Shown in pieces: positions 43,093 through 52,364 of a DNA stretch of 64,000 nucleotides. A program made the translations under genes and the position numbers. Source of the DNA: Yoonia sp. I 8.24. GTDB lineage: Bacteria; Pseudomonadota; Alphaproteobacteria; Rhodobacterales; Rhodobacteraceae. The DNA is taken from the NCBI RefSeq assembly GCF_022096995.1, contig NZ_JACXGQ010000008.1, positions 1-64,000 of the forward strand. Direction: 5' to 3'. Every line of letters begins with the position of its first letter. Position 1 is the first letter of the stretch. Below the pieces are notes generated by a model. The model was not told the origin of the DNA and did no database searches. It saw only the letters and a list, made by a program, of their open reading frames with translations.

Positions 43093-44079
43093 ATGAAAAA
43101 ACTTATGACAGCGGCGGCGCTTGCCGCAGGTCTTGGCAGCCCGGCGATTGCGGGCGAAAACGATGTGACGCTGCAATTGCAGTGGGTCACACAGGCACAG
43201 TTTGCGGGCTATTACGTCGCACTTGATCAAGGTTTCTACGAGGCCGAAGGTCTTGACGTGACAATTCTGCCCGGCGGCCCAGACATCGCACCTCCGCAAG
43301 TTTTGGCCGGTGGCGGCGCTGACGTGATGCTGAACTGGATGCCATCCGCACTGGCCGCCCGTGAAAAAGGTCTGCCAGTTGTGAACATCGCGCAGCCGTT
43401 CAAAACATCAGGTTTGATGCTGACATGCTGGAAGGATTCCGGCATTGAAAGCGTCGCAGACTTCCCTGGTAAAACCATCGGTGTTTGGTTCTTTGGTAAC
43501 GAATATCCGTTCCTATCATGGATGTCACAAGAAGGCATTTCTACCGATGGCGGCGAAGACGGTGTCACCGTTCTTAAGCAAGGCTTTAACGTTGATCCGC
43601 TGCTGCAACGTCAGGCTGATTGTATTTCGACAATGACGTACAACGAATATGGTCAGGTGCTTGATGCAGGTGTTTCCCCGGATGAGCTGATCACATTTGC
43701 CTACGAAGATCAGGGTGTTGCGACGCTTGAAGATGGCATTTACGCGCTGGAAGAGAACCTCGAAGATCCGGAGTTCGTTGACAAAATGGTCCGCTTCGTG
43801 CGTGCGTCCATGGAAGGTTGGAAATGGGCCGAAGCAAACCCAGAAGCCGCCGCTGGCATCGTGCTAGATAACGATGAAACAGGTGCGCAGACCGAAGCCG
43901 CACAAATCCGCATGATGGGTGAAATCGCCAAGCTGACCGCAGGGTCAAACGGCGCTTTGGACCCAGCTGACTACCAGCGCACCGTTGATACGCTGCTTGC
44001 TGGCGGTTCTGATCCTGTGATCTCTGCCGCGCCGGAAGGCGCTTGGACAAGCGTCATCACCGATGCAGCGCTGAACTAA
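43093..44079 (+). CDS. ABC transporter substrate-binding protein (NMT1/THI5-like)
   Basis: The periplasmic receptor of the importer. A signal peptide (MKKLMTAAALAAGLGSPAIA) is followed by VTLQLQWVTQAQFAGYYVALDQGFYEAEGLDVTI, the hallmark of the NMT1/THI5/SsuA group. It has 328 residues. Relatives bind pyrimidines such as HMP precursors or nitrate and sulfonates. TTGGAGG precedes the ATG. A terminator follows. Confidence 0.93.
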   Translation: MKKLMTAAALAAGLGSPAIAGENDVTLQLQWVTQAQFAGYYVALDQGFYEAEGLDVTILPGGPDIAPPQVLAGGGADVMLNWMPSALAAREKGLPVVNIAQPFKTSGLMLTCWKDSGIESVADFPGKTIGVWFFGNEYPFLSWMSQEGISTDGGEDGVTVLKQGFNVDPLLQRQADCISTMTYNEYGQVLDAGVSPDELITFAYEDQGVATLEDGIYALEENLEDPEFVDKMVRFVRASMEGWKWAEANPEAAAGIVLDNDETGAQTEAAQIRMMGEIAKLTAGSNGALDPADYQRTVDTLLAGGSDPVISAAPEGAWTSVITDAALN

Positions 44080-44090
44080 ACTATGTTATG

Positions 44091-44126
44091 GCCCGCCGCG
44101 GATATGATCCGGGGCGGGTTTTCTTT
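44091..44126 (+). terminator. Intrinsic terminator of the pyrimidine/transport operon
   Basis: cccgccgcggat and atccggggcggg pair except at one position, followed by TTTTCTTTT. It sits 11 bases after the binding-protein stop. Confidence 0.85.
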
Positions 44127-44317
44127 TCGGTGTCTTGGGTTCCACCAATGCATTGAAAACAGACAGTGTTTATCGTCAAGTTTCCGGAACGATTTCCCCA
44201 AACAAACCAACAATCAGACGCGACAGCATTTCGCGGCGAATGTCGGGTTTGAGCCCTTGTTGACAGAACAGGCCGAACCGATGAGACTTTTCTGAATACA
44301 ATGATTTGGCGTAAAGA

Positions 44318-44467
44318 ATGAAAATTGCGAGAAGATTGGGTGTTGGCGTCGTCATCGTCGTTGGTTTGATCTGGTTGATCGATAAGGCTTTTCTTCAGGT
44401 AGACAGTTGCTTGGATTCGGGGGGCCGTTGGGACGAAGCCACAAAAAGTTGCGACTTTGGAGAGTAA
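44318..44467 (+). CDS. Small membrane-anchored Cys protein (49 residues)
   Basis: A short ORF beginning at ATG 44318 with AAAG before it. It has a basic start (MKIARR), one membrane helix (VGVVIVVGLIWLI), and a C-terminal CLDSGGRWDEATKSCDFGE with two Cys in a pattern I associate with small hypothetical proteins of this group. The structure is consistent with a periplasmic disulfide-bonded tail. Function unknown. It precedes panB by about 225 bases. Confidence 0.55.
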   Translation: MKIARRLGVGVVIVVGLIWLIDKAFLQVDSCLDSGGRWDEATKSCDFGE

Positions 44468-44691
44468 GGCTTGCACTTCTCATGAAGTCGCTTCGTCCGC
44501 ACAGCAGACATTAGCATCGATCGTTGTGAATGGTTGCGTTCGTGGTGTTTGTAGCCCCAAGTTTACTTGCCCTTCACCAGTATTTCCCTTCAACGTTGGG
44601 TAAAATCAACTTTGTCGCATCGCTAGATGCTGGAAAGCGCGTGGTTTCGCTGGTAACGGGGGTTAACTTTCGTATCCGTTTGGAGGACCAG

Positions 44692-45522
44692 ATGAGCGCA
44701 ACCGCAAAAAAACGAGCCCCTTTGCCCGTTGATATTCTGGCGGCAAAAGGCGGCACGCCTTTGGTCAGCCTGACTGCCTATACAACGCCAATGGCGCAGA
44801 TGATGGATGATCACTGTGACTTTGTTTTGGTGGGCGACAGTGTTGGCATGGTTCTACATGGGTTGCCGTCGACGCTTGGCGTGACGATGGAGATGATGAT
44901 CATGCATGGTCAGGCCGTCGCACGCGGGTTGAATAGCGCGATGATGGTGATCGATATGCCGTTTGGGTCCTACGAGGAAAGCCCCGAGCAAGCGTTTCGC
45001 AACGCGGCACATCTGATGCGTGAAACAAGCGCAGGCGCGGTGAAGCTTGAAGGCGGCGTTGCAATGGCAGAAACTATCGCGTTTCTTGTTGATCGCGGCA
45101 TTCCTGTGATGGCGCATGTCGGGCTTACGCCGCAGTCGGTGAACACGCTAGGTGGCTACAAGGTTCAAGGGCGGGGCAATACTGGCGCGACCGCATTGAT
45201 CGCTGATGCCCAAGCCGTCGCTGATGCCGGGGCCTTTGCCGTTGTGCTCGAAAAAGTGCCTGAAAACCTTGCCAATGAAATCACCGACACGATTGAAATC
45301 CCGACCATCGGGATCGGCGCAAGTGCGGGCTGTGACGGACAAATTCTTGTCGTGGACGACATGCTGGGCCTGTTCACCGCGTTTAAGGCGAAGTTCGTGA
45401 AACGCTACGCGCATCTTGGCGATGATGCAGAGAAAGCGATCGCGGCCTATGCTGATGAAGTTCGCGCGCGTAGCTTTCCTGCACCCGAGCATATTTTTGC
45501 AGACAAGGCCCCCAAGACATGA
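44692..45522 (+). CDS. panB: 3-methyl-2-oxobutanoate hydroxymethyltransferase
   Basis: First step of pantothenate synthesis: adds a hydroxymethyl group from methylene-tetrahydrofolate to ketoisovalerate. Motifs: [29 protein letters not shown] (catalytic Lys/Glu), and [20 protein letters not shown]. It is 276 residues from the ATG at 44692, which has TTGGAGGA before it; the frame extends to 44530, but that part is not protein-like. Overlaps panC by four bases. Confidence 0.97.
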   Translation: MSATAKKRAPLPVDILAAKGGTPLVSLTAYTTPMAQMMDDHCDFVLVGDSVGMVLHGLPSTLGVTMEMMIMHGQAVARGLNSAMMVIDMPFGSYEESPEQAFRNAAHLMRETSAGAVKLEGGVAMAETIAFLVDRGIPVMAHVGLTPQSVNTLGGYKVQGRGNTGATALIADAQAVADAGAFAVVLEKVPENLANEITDTIEIPTIGIGASAGCDGQILVVDDMLGLFTAFKAKFVKRYAHLGDDAEKAIAAYADEVRARSFPAPEHIFADKAPKT

Positions 45523-46361
45523 TCGCACCGATTGAGCGGACCCTTGCGGGGTTACGTGCGCAGACAGCCATTTGGCGCAAAGCTGGCGAAACTATTGGTG
45601 TCGTTCCCACGATGGGGGCGTTGCATCAGGGGCATTTGTCGCTGGCGCGTGCCGCGCGCAAAACCTGCGACCGCGTGATCGTGACGATTTTTGTGAACCC
45701 CAAGCAGTTCAACAATCCTGATGATCTTGAAAACTATCCGCGCACGGAACATGACGACGCGCGCAAATTGGAATCTACGGGTGTGGATCTGATCTATGTG
45801 CCTGACGCGGATCAGATTTACCCTGACGGGTTCGCGACGACGGTCACCGTGTCCGGGCTGACGGATATGCTATGCGGTGCGACCCGCCCGGGTCATTTTG
45901 ACGGCGTCGCGACTGTCGTTCCCAAGCTGTTCTTACAATCAAGCGCGGACAAAGCGTTTTTTGGCGAAAAAGACTATCAGCAGTTGCAGATCGTGCGCCG
46001 TCTGGCCAAGGATTTGGACATCCCGATCGAGGTCGTCGGCTGCCCGACCATCCGCGAAGAAGACGGGCTTGCGATGTCTTCGCGCAACCTGTTGTTGTCA
46101 GATCGCTCACGCGTATTTGCCCCGATCCTTGCCGAGGTGATGGAAGATTTGCGTGATCAGTTGCTTACAGGCGCCGCTATGACAGAGGTCGGCGCCGAAG
46201 CACGTGCTCGCATCTTTGCCGCGGGTTTCAATGATATCGACTATCTTGAATTGCGCGATGGGACCGATCTTGGGCTGTTGAACAAAACCGAACCCGGCGC
46301 GCGGCTGTTTGCGGCAGCATGGTTGGCGGGCGTGCGTTTGATCGACAATATCGCGGTTTAG
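45519..46361 (+). CDS. panC: Pantothenate synthetase
   Basis: It joins pantoate and beta-alanine with ATP. The 280-residue product has the nucleotidyl-binding [37 protein letters not shown], and MSSRNLLL. Coupled with panB through ATGA. Beta-alanine is also the product of the nearby uracil breakdown genes, so the two pathways may connect metabolically. Confidence 0.97.
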   Translation: MIAPIERTLAGLRAQTAIWRKAGETIGVVPTMGALHQGHLSLARAARKTCDRVIVTIFVNPKQFNNPDDLENYPRTEHDDARKLESTGVDLIYVPDADQIYPDGFATTVTVSGLTDMLCGATRPGHFDGVATVVPKLFLQSSADKAFFGEKDYQQLQIVRRLAKDLDIPIEVVGCPTIREEDGLAMSSRNLLLSDRSRVFAPILAEVMEDLRDQLLTGAAMTEVGAEARARIFAAGFNDIDYLELRDGTDLGLLNKTEPGARLFAAAWLAGVRLIDNIAV

Positions 46362-46481
46362 ACTGCGGCAGCATTGCCACCCGTTTTTGTCCACAAAAGG
46401 CGGTATGAAGTTATCACTGTTAAGGTTTTGATTGCTCATTTATACAGCAGTCTAATGTAAGCCTAATGACGGACCGTTCAC

Positions 46482-47417
46482 GTGTCTCAATCCGATGATA
46501 AAGTCGTAGTTCTGATTCCCTGCTATAATGAGGCCAAGCCGATTGGCCTTGTCGTTGCGGACTTCAAAAAGGCGCTGCCGGGCGCGGATATCTATGTCTA
46601 CGACAACAACTCTTCGGATGACACGGTCGCCGTGGCCAAGGCCGCAGGTGCAATTGTCCGCTCAGAGCCGCAACAGGGCAAAGGTAATGTCGTGCGCCGG
46701 ATGTTTGCAGATATCGACGCGGATATTTACGTGCTGGTTGATGGCGACAACACCTACGAGGCTGGCGCCGCAGGCGCGATGATTGCCAAGCTTAGACAGG
46801 AATCGCTTGATATGGTCAGCGGTTGCCGCGTGACCGAAATTCAAGAGGCTTACCGCCCCGGCCACCGTCTTGGGAACTGGATGCTGACAGGTTTAGTTGC
46901 CGCGATTTTTGGTCGTCGGACCAGCGATATGCTGACCGGATACCGGATTTTCTCGCGTCGTTTCGTCAAAAGCTTCCCTGCGCTTTCGCATGGGTTTGAG
47001 ATCGAAACAGAATTGACCGTGCACGCGCTTGAACTGCGGATGCCCATCGCGGATCACGACACGGTCTATATCGACCGCTTGCCGGGGTCCGACAGCAAAT
47101 TGAATACAATTCGCGACGGGGTGCGCATTTTGAAGGTGATTGTATCGCTGGTCAAAGAAGAACGGCCTTTGCCGTTTTTTGGCGGTATTGCGGTGCTTTT
47201 GGCGCTGTTGTCCGTGATCATCGGCTACCCGATCTTAACCGAATTTGTTGCATCCGGATTAGTGCCACGTGTTCCTTCGGCAATTTTGGCCTCTGCAATC
47301 ATGATCATCGCAACCCTGTCATTCATGGCGGGCTTGATCTTGGATACTGTCACTCGCGGACGCCGCGAGATGAAGCGCCTTGCCTATCTGTCCCATCCTG
47401 CGCCGCGCGACGGCTAG
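46482..47417 (+). CDS. Family 2 glycosyltransferase (polyprenyl-phosphate type)
   Basis: A 311-residue GT2. The catalytic domain has VLIPCYNEAKPI, YVYDNNSSDDT, VLVDGDNTYE (DxD-like), and GYRIFSRRFVKSFPAL. Two hydrophobic helices lie at the C-terminus (about 225-250 and 260-285). This is the plan of dolichyl/undecaprenyl-phosphate glycosyltransferases. GTG start. GtrA follows by six bases, so a lipid-linked sugar is likely made and flipped. Confidence 0.9.
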   Translation: MSQSDDKVVVLIPCYNEAKPIGLVVADFKKALPGADIYVYDNNSSDDTVAVAKAAGAIVRSEPQQGKGNVVRRMFADIDADIYVLVDGDNTYEAGAAGAMIAKLRQESLDMVSGCRVTEIQEAYRPGHRLGNWMLTGLVAAIFGRRTSDMLTGYRIFSRRFVKSFPALSHGFEIETELTVHALELRMPIADHDTVYIDRLPGSDSKLNTIRDGVRILKVIVSLVKEERPLPFFGGIAVLLALLSVIIGYPILTEFVASGLVPRVPSAILASAIMIIATLSFMAGLILDTVTRGRREMKRLAYLSHPAPRDG

Positions 47418-47423
47418 ATCGCG

Positions 47424-47825
47424 ATGCGCACGGGCCTTGTCGGGCAAATCATGCGCTTTGGAGTAGTTGGCGCCGTGGGCTTTGTTGTCGACGGCGGCGC
47501 GCTGTGGATTTTCTTATCATCGGGGCTAAACCCCTATATCGCGCGGGCGCTATCGTTCCCCTTGGCCGTTGTCGTCACATGGGGCCTGAATCGGGTGTGG
47601 ACATTTGGGAGTGCTGGAAGGTCTGGGAAACGCCGACAGTTTAACCGCTACCTCGCAGTGCAATTGGTCGGGACGGCAATTAATTACTGTGTATACACAA
47701 GCGTAATTCGTACATTCGGCGCTGACGCCCAGGTGATCATCATTGCTTTCATATCGGGGTCGTTTGTGGGTATGTTTCTCAACTTTTGGGGCGCGCGCCA
47801 GATCGCGTTTCGCGACATTGATTAA
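47424..47825 (+). CDS. GtrA-family membrane protein
   Basis: A 133-residue protein with four helices. It starts MRFGVVGAVGFVVDGGALWIF-like in GtrA fashion, and has LNRVWTFG and VGMFLNFWGARQIAF near the ends. GtrA relatives are thought to flip lipid-linked sugars across the membrane. It lies between a GT2 and a large membrane enzyme, the classic three-gene set for sugar modification. Confidence 0.9.
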   Translation: MRTGLVGQIMRFGVVGAVGFVVDGGALWIFLSSGLNPYIARALSFPLAVVVTWGLNRVWTFGSAGRSGKRRQFNRYLAVQLVGTAINYCVYTSVIRTFGADAQVIIIAFISGSFVGMFLNFWGARQIAFRDID

Positions 47826-47864
47826 GATGATATGCACTGCGCCAAATCAACAAAGGATGCCGTT

Positions 47865-49637
47865 ATGAAAAGCACTCCCGTCTTGCGCATCCTGCGTGAC
47901 AACGCATTTTTACTTGTGATTCTGGCAGCTTTGGCACTGGTTATCGGTAAAGCCGCCGTTGACGGGATGACGCTGCGCGAAGATTTTGGGACCAAAGGCA
48001 ACGATGACGTTATGCGGCTGCTGTCCGTGCGCGACTGGCTTGCTGGGCAAGGCTGGTATGAGGTCCGGCAATACCGGTTGATCCCGCCAGAAGGTGTGTC
48101 ACTGCATTGGTCGCGCTACATTGATGCGGGAATTGCGGCCATTATCGTGCCCATGTCATGGTTCTTTAGCCCCGAGACTGCCGAGCAAATTGCCGTGACA
48201 GCTTGGCCGACGCTCATCATGGTTCTCACTTTGTTGATCATCGGGTTTGGCACACGGCGGGTTTTTGGTGTCACTGCGGCCTGTTTCGCGATGGTGTGCA
48301 CGGTGATCTGGCCGTTGACGGCTGATTTACATACGAGTGCAGGCAACCTCGATCATCACAACGTTCAGTTTCTGATGATGGTGATCATGGCCTTTGCCGT
48401 GATTTGGCCAAGCCGCCCGATTATGGCCGGTATAATCGGTGGGTTTGCAGGTGCGTTTTCGTTGGCCGTTGGGCTTGAAAGCCTTGTGTTTATCGTGGGC
48501 GTCGGGACGGTTCTTTTGGTGCATGCTGTATTTGCGGCCACCCGACAGACCCGGCATACACTGATCGCATTTTGTCTTGCGCTTGGGGCAGGAAGCACCG
48601 TGTTCTGGCTTGGTCAAACCGGGCCTGATATCCGCATGGATTTGATGTGTGATCAACTGGCCCGACCAACCTTGAGCCTGGTTGCGATCGCAATGGCGGC
48701 AAGCCTGCTATCCGTCGCTGTCGCTGGGGCGCAAGTCCGACCGATCCGCAGTCTTGGCGTCGCGGCGGTGGTTACTGCGGGCGGGCTTGCGCTTGCATGG
48801 CCCATGCTGGCGCATTGTCTTGCGGGGCCCTACGCACAGATTCCATCGGACCTGCAAGAATTGATCAGCACGCAAATTACCGAAGCAAAACCGGGGATCG
48901 TCTACGCAATTTCAAAACCTGCGGTCGCGTTGGTCTTTGTGCTCCCGATCTTTTCGGCGTTGATTTTTGGCGCAATACTTTGGGTGCAAACACGTCGCGA
49001 TCCAATGGGTAAACCGATAGGTCTGCTGCTGATATTATGTCTGATCGGGCTGCCGATGATGCTTTTACAGATGCGGACAGTCATTATCGCGGCCAGCGTG
49101 GTGCCGATGATTGGCGGCGTGGTGATTGCCCATTATGGACGAAGCTATTTCACAACCCGCGACCTGAAAGATGGATTGCTTGCACTGGTTATTGCCATTT
49201 TGATTGTGTCGCCGGTGACGGTTGTTCAGGCATTGATGCCTCTGCTTCCGTCTAGCAACAGCACGGCTGTCGCTACACAGGACAATTGCCGCAGCTATAC
49301 CTCCTTGAATGCACTAAACGATGTCCCGCCGGCCGTCATTCTATCGCATGTCAATTACGGCCCTTCATTGATGTGGGCGACGCATCACGCGGCCATTTCA
49401 GCCCCTTATCATCGCAGCACCGCCGCCTTTATGAATGGGATTGTTCCGTTCCAGATGGAAGCAGAGGAGATGAAAGCCTATTCGCAAAACACGTCCGCGA
49501 CCCATCTGCTTTTATGTCGCGGCTATTCTTACAAAAGCATATTTGTGCGCGGCTTAGCGATGGGCGAAACGGCGGATTGGTTGCGCCCTGTTCCCCTGTC
49601 AAATGACGAACAAATGCTGTTTGAAATAGTGCGGTAG
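47865..49637 (+). CDS. Large GT-C-like membrane protein
   Basis: A protein of about 590 residues with roughly eleven hydrophobic segments. The first extracytoplasmic loop contains GNDDVMRLLSVRDWLAGQGW and LHWSRYIDAG, resembling acidic loop motifs of GT-C enzymes, and HTSAGNLDHHNVQF. A soluble C-terminal part includes paired Cys (DNCRSY, LLCRGYS). It probably takes the lipid-linked sugar from the GT2/GtrA pair; the acceptor is unknown. ATG 47865 has AAGGA upstream; 47832 is the alternative. Confidence 0.65.
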   Translation: MKSTPVLRILRDNAFLLVILAALALVIGKAAVDGMTLREDFGTKGNDDVMRLLSVRDWLAGQGWYEVRQYRLIPPEGVSLHWSRYIDAGIAAIIVPMSWFFSPETAEQIAVTAWPTLIMVLTLLIIGFGTRRVFGVTAACFAMVCTVIWPLTADLHTSAGNLDHHNVQFLMMVIMAFAVIWPSRPIMAGIIGGFAGAFSLAVGLESLVFIVGVGTVLLVHAVFAATRQTRHTLIAFCLALGAGSTVFWLGQTGPDIRMDLMCDQLARPTLSLVAIAMAASLLSVAVAGAQVRPIRSLGVAAVVTAGGLALAWPMLAHCLAGPYAQIPSDLQELISTQITEAKPGIVYAISKPAVALVFVLPIFSALIFGAILWVQTRRDPMGKPIGLLLILCLIGLPMMLLQMRTVIIAASVVPMIGGVVIAHYGRSYFTTRDLKDGLLALVIAILIVSPVTVVQALMPLLPSSNSTAVATQDNCRSYTSLNALNDVPPAVILSHVNYGPSLMWATHHAAISAPYHRSTAAFMNGIVPFQMEAEEMKAYSQNTSATHLLLCRGYSYKSIFVRGLAMGETADWLRPVPLSNDEQMLFEIVR

Positions 49638-49646
49638 CTGAGACCG

Positions 49647-51647
49647 ATGGCGTATCTCTTGGGTGTCGACACGGGCGGAACATATACAGATGCGGTCGTC
49701 TTGCACGAGGCATCAGACACCGTTCGGGCAACCGCAAAGGCGCTGACGACGCGCCCCGATTTATCCATTGGTGTCGGTGCCGCAATTGATAGGGTGCTTG
49801 CAGATGCGCATGTGACCCCATCAGACATTGCAATGGTTTCCCTGTCGACCACATTGGCCACCAACGCATTGGTCGAAGGACACGGCGGCAGTGTCGCCTT
49901 GATTGCGATTGGGTTCGAAGAGGCCGATTTACGGCGTGCGGGCCTGAATGACGCAATGGGTGGTGACCCGGTTATTGCGTTAAACGGTGGCCATAATCAC
50001 GGCGGTGTTGAAATAGCTCCGCTCGACTTGGTTGCATTGAATACAGCGTTAGAAGGGCTTGATCCTGGGGTAACGGCATTTGCAGTCGCCGCAAGTTTCG
50101 CAACCCGCAATCCAGCCCATGAAGTCGCAGTCCGCGATGCCATTCGCGGGTACTCCGGCAAGCCGGTTACGTGCTCGCACGAGCTGTCACAGGGGTTGGG
50201 TGGTCCAAAACGCGCGTTGACCGCAGTGTTAAATGCCCGCCTGATTGGGCTTATTGATGGGCTGATTTCATCGTGTGAAGCGCATCTGCGCGCCCGTAGT
50301 ATAGGTGCGCGTCTGATGGTCGTGCGCGGGGACGGGGCACTGATTTCCTCGGATGTTGCGCGCGAAAAACCCATTGAAACCATCTTAAGCGGACCAGCCG
50401 CATCGGTTGCTGGTGCAAGCTGGCTGACTGGTGAAAACAACGCGCTGGTCAGCGATATTGGCGGCACCACCACAGATGTTTGCTTGCTCCAGGATGGGTG
50501 CCCACAGATTGACCCGCGCGGCGCGCGGGTCGGTCCGTTTCGCACCATGGTCGAAGCTGTTGCGATGCGCACGACGGGCTTGGGTGGCGATAGCGAGGTC
50601 CATATAACTGACGGTCTGAATGGCGGGTTACATTTGGGTCCGCGCCGATTAATGCCCTTGTCATTGGCGGCCGTGCAGTTTCCGGAATTGGTTCATGCAG
50701 CCTTAGATCGCGCATTGGCACATGACGTTCCGCCTGCGGATGGTGGTCAACTTGTCATTCCCGTGTGGAAAACGATGCCGCAAGGATTAGATGCGCGCGA
50801 AACAACGATTGCACAGCGGTTAGCGGCGGGACCTTTGCGGCTGGGCGAGGCCGTTCAGACACGTAATGAGAACCCGGCGCTCGGGCGCCTGATCAAACGC
50901 GGCTTTGTGATGCTCGCGGGGCTTACCCCCTCGGATGCGGCGCATGTGTTGAATCTCGCGCAGAGTTGGGACAAGTCTGCGGCAATCAAGGCCGCGACTT
51001 TGTTTGCGCGTCGCCGCAATGGCAGCGGGCAGCGTGTAGCTGCTGATCCCGCGACGCTGGGGCAGATGATTGTCGACCAATTGGTTGCGCAAACCGTTGA
51101 CTGTTTATTGCAAGCCAGCTTTGCACAGGATGGTTTTGCGGATGATCCGGCTGCGCTGACCCAACATGCGCTCACACGTGCAGGGCTCAACAGGCATCAG
51201 GGAATTTTACAGATGCAGTTGAGCCTTGGCGTGCCTGTCGTTGGGCTTGGGGCGTCGGCTGCGACATATTACGGCGCAGTCGGCGATCGGCTTGGTGCGC
51301 AGATGGTCTTACCCAAACATGGGGAAGTGGCCAATGCGATTGGTGCGGTCGTTGGGCAGGTGCGGGTTTCTGTGACGGGATCGTTGGTCGCGTCTGACAA
51401 TGGCGGCTTCACGGCCCATCTTCCCGACGGGCCGCAGCATTATGATAATCAAGAGGTCGGATTGGCTGCGCTTGAAGCAGGCCTATCTGCACATGTTACG
51501 GCCAAGGCCCAAGCCGCCGGGGTTGACGCCCCCCGGGTAAGCGTGGATCGCGATATAAAGCAGGCCAAAATAGCGGACAAACACATGTTCATAGAAGCTA
51601 TTTTGCGGGTCACCGCATCTGGGCGTCCGCGTATCGCAACTGGCTAA
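49647..51647 (+). CDS. Hydantoinase A/oxoprolinase family protein, stand-alone
   Basis: A 666-residue ATPase-fold protein. GVDTGGTYTDAVV and SDIGGTTTDVCLL are the two phosphate-binding motifs of the HyuA/acetate-kinase-like fold; SLSTTLATNALVEGHGG, RGDGALIS and GPAASVAGA follow. HyuA usually works with a HyuB partner to open hydantoins or oxoproline with ATP; no hyuB lies nearby. It is nine bases behind the GT-C-like gene and 95 before the phosphatidyltransferase. Substrate unknown. Confidence 0.9.
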   Translation: MAYLLGVDTGGTYTDAVVLHEASDTVRATAKALTTRPDLSIGVGAAIDRVLADAHVTPSDIAMVSLSTTLATNALVEGHGGSVALIAIGFEEADLRRAGLNDAMGGDPVIALNGGHNHGGVEIAPLDLVALNTALEGLDPGVTAFAVAASFATRNPAHEVAVRDAIRGYSGKPVTCSHELSQGLGGPKRALTAVLNARLIGLIDGLISSCEAHLRARSIGARLMVVRGDGALISSDVAREKPIETILSGPAASVAGASWLTGENNALVSDIGGTTTDVCLLQDGCPQIDPRGARVGPFRTMVEAVAMRTTGLGGDSEVHITDGLNGGLHLGPRRLMPLSLAAVQFPELVHAALDRALAHDVPPADGGQLVIPVWKTMPQGLDARETTIAQRLAAGPLRLGEAVQTRNENPALGRLIKRGFVMLAGLTPSDAAHVLNLAQSWDKSAAIKAATLFARRRNGSGQRVAADPATLGQMIVDQLVAQTVDCLLQASFAQDGFADDPAALTQHALTRAGLNRHQGILQMQLSLGVPVVGLGASAATYYGAVGDRLGAQMVLPKHGEVANAIGAVVGQVRVSVTGSLVASDNGGFTAHLPDGPQHYDNQEVGLAALEAGLSAHVTAKAQAAGVDAPRVSVDRDIKQAKIADKHMFIEAILRVTASGRPRIATG

Positions 51648-51742
51648 TGTGTCAAAAAACGGTGGTTGTCTCACATTCGTGTCAGCCTGATTGCACCGCT
51701 TGGCGGCATCGGCGACAAGATGTGGACTTAAGGGATGGAAGA

Positions 51743-52351
51743 ATGCTCGACCGCTATGCACGCCAATTGATTGACCCGCCATTGAACAGGCTGGGCCGCG
51801 GTATTGCTGCGATAGGCATGACTGCGAATAGCGTGACGTTGATTGGCTTAGGGCTGGGGCTATTCGCGGCGCTTGTCATCGCGCTTGGCGCGCCAATGTT
51901 GGCGCTTATCCCGCTGCTGGCAAGCCGCATGGCCGATGGACTGGATGGCGCGGTGGCTAGGGCGACCAAGAAAACCGACTTTGGTGGCTATCTCGATATT
52001 ACGGCCGACTTTTTGTTTTATGGGGCCATTCCCATGGGCTTTGTCTGGCTATCGCCCATCGCCAATGGCGCGGCGGGGGCGTTCTTGCTGACGGCGTTCT
52101 ACTTCAATGGCGCGAGCTTTCTGGGCTATGCAGTCTTGGCTGAAAAACATGGGCTTAAGACGGATGCGCAGGGGCAAAAGTCGCTCTATTACTCCAATGG
52201 CATTCTCGAAGGCACAGAAACCATCGTGTTTTTTGTGCTGCTTTGCCTATTGCCCGACTATTTTGCCCCGCTTTCGTGGGCATTTGGCGCGCTTTGTTTC
52301 GTGACGGCGAGCCTGCGGATCTATGCCGCAAAACAGATTTACACTGCATAA
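51743..52351 (+). CDS. CDP-alcohol phosphatidyltransferase family protein (YnjF-like)
   Basis: A 202-residue membrane enzyme with six helices. The catalytic motif is complete: DGLDGAVARATKKTDFGGYLDITADF (D-G-x2-A-R-x8-G-x3-D-x3-D form). It transfers a phosphatidyl or CDP-activated headgroup to an alcohol. The ATG at 51743 follows GGAAGA. The ABC importer begins 13 bases after the stop; E. coli has the same association in its ynjBCD-ynjF cluster. The acceptor is not known. Confidence 0.85.
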   Translation: MLDRYARQLIDPPLNRLGRGIAAIGMTANSVTLIGLGLGLFAALVIALGAPMLALIPLLASRMADGLDGAVARATKKTDFGGYLDITADFLFYGAIPMGFVWLSPIANGAAGAFLLTAFYFNGASFLGYAVLAEKHGLKTDAQGQKSLYYSNGILEGTETIVFFVLLCLLPDYFAPLSWAFGALCFVTASLRIYAAKQIYTA

Positions 52352-52364
52352 AGGATACCTCTTG

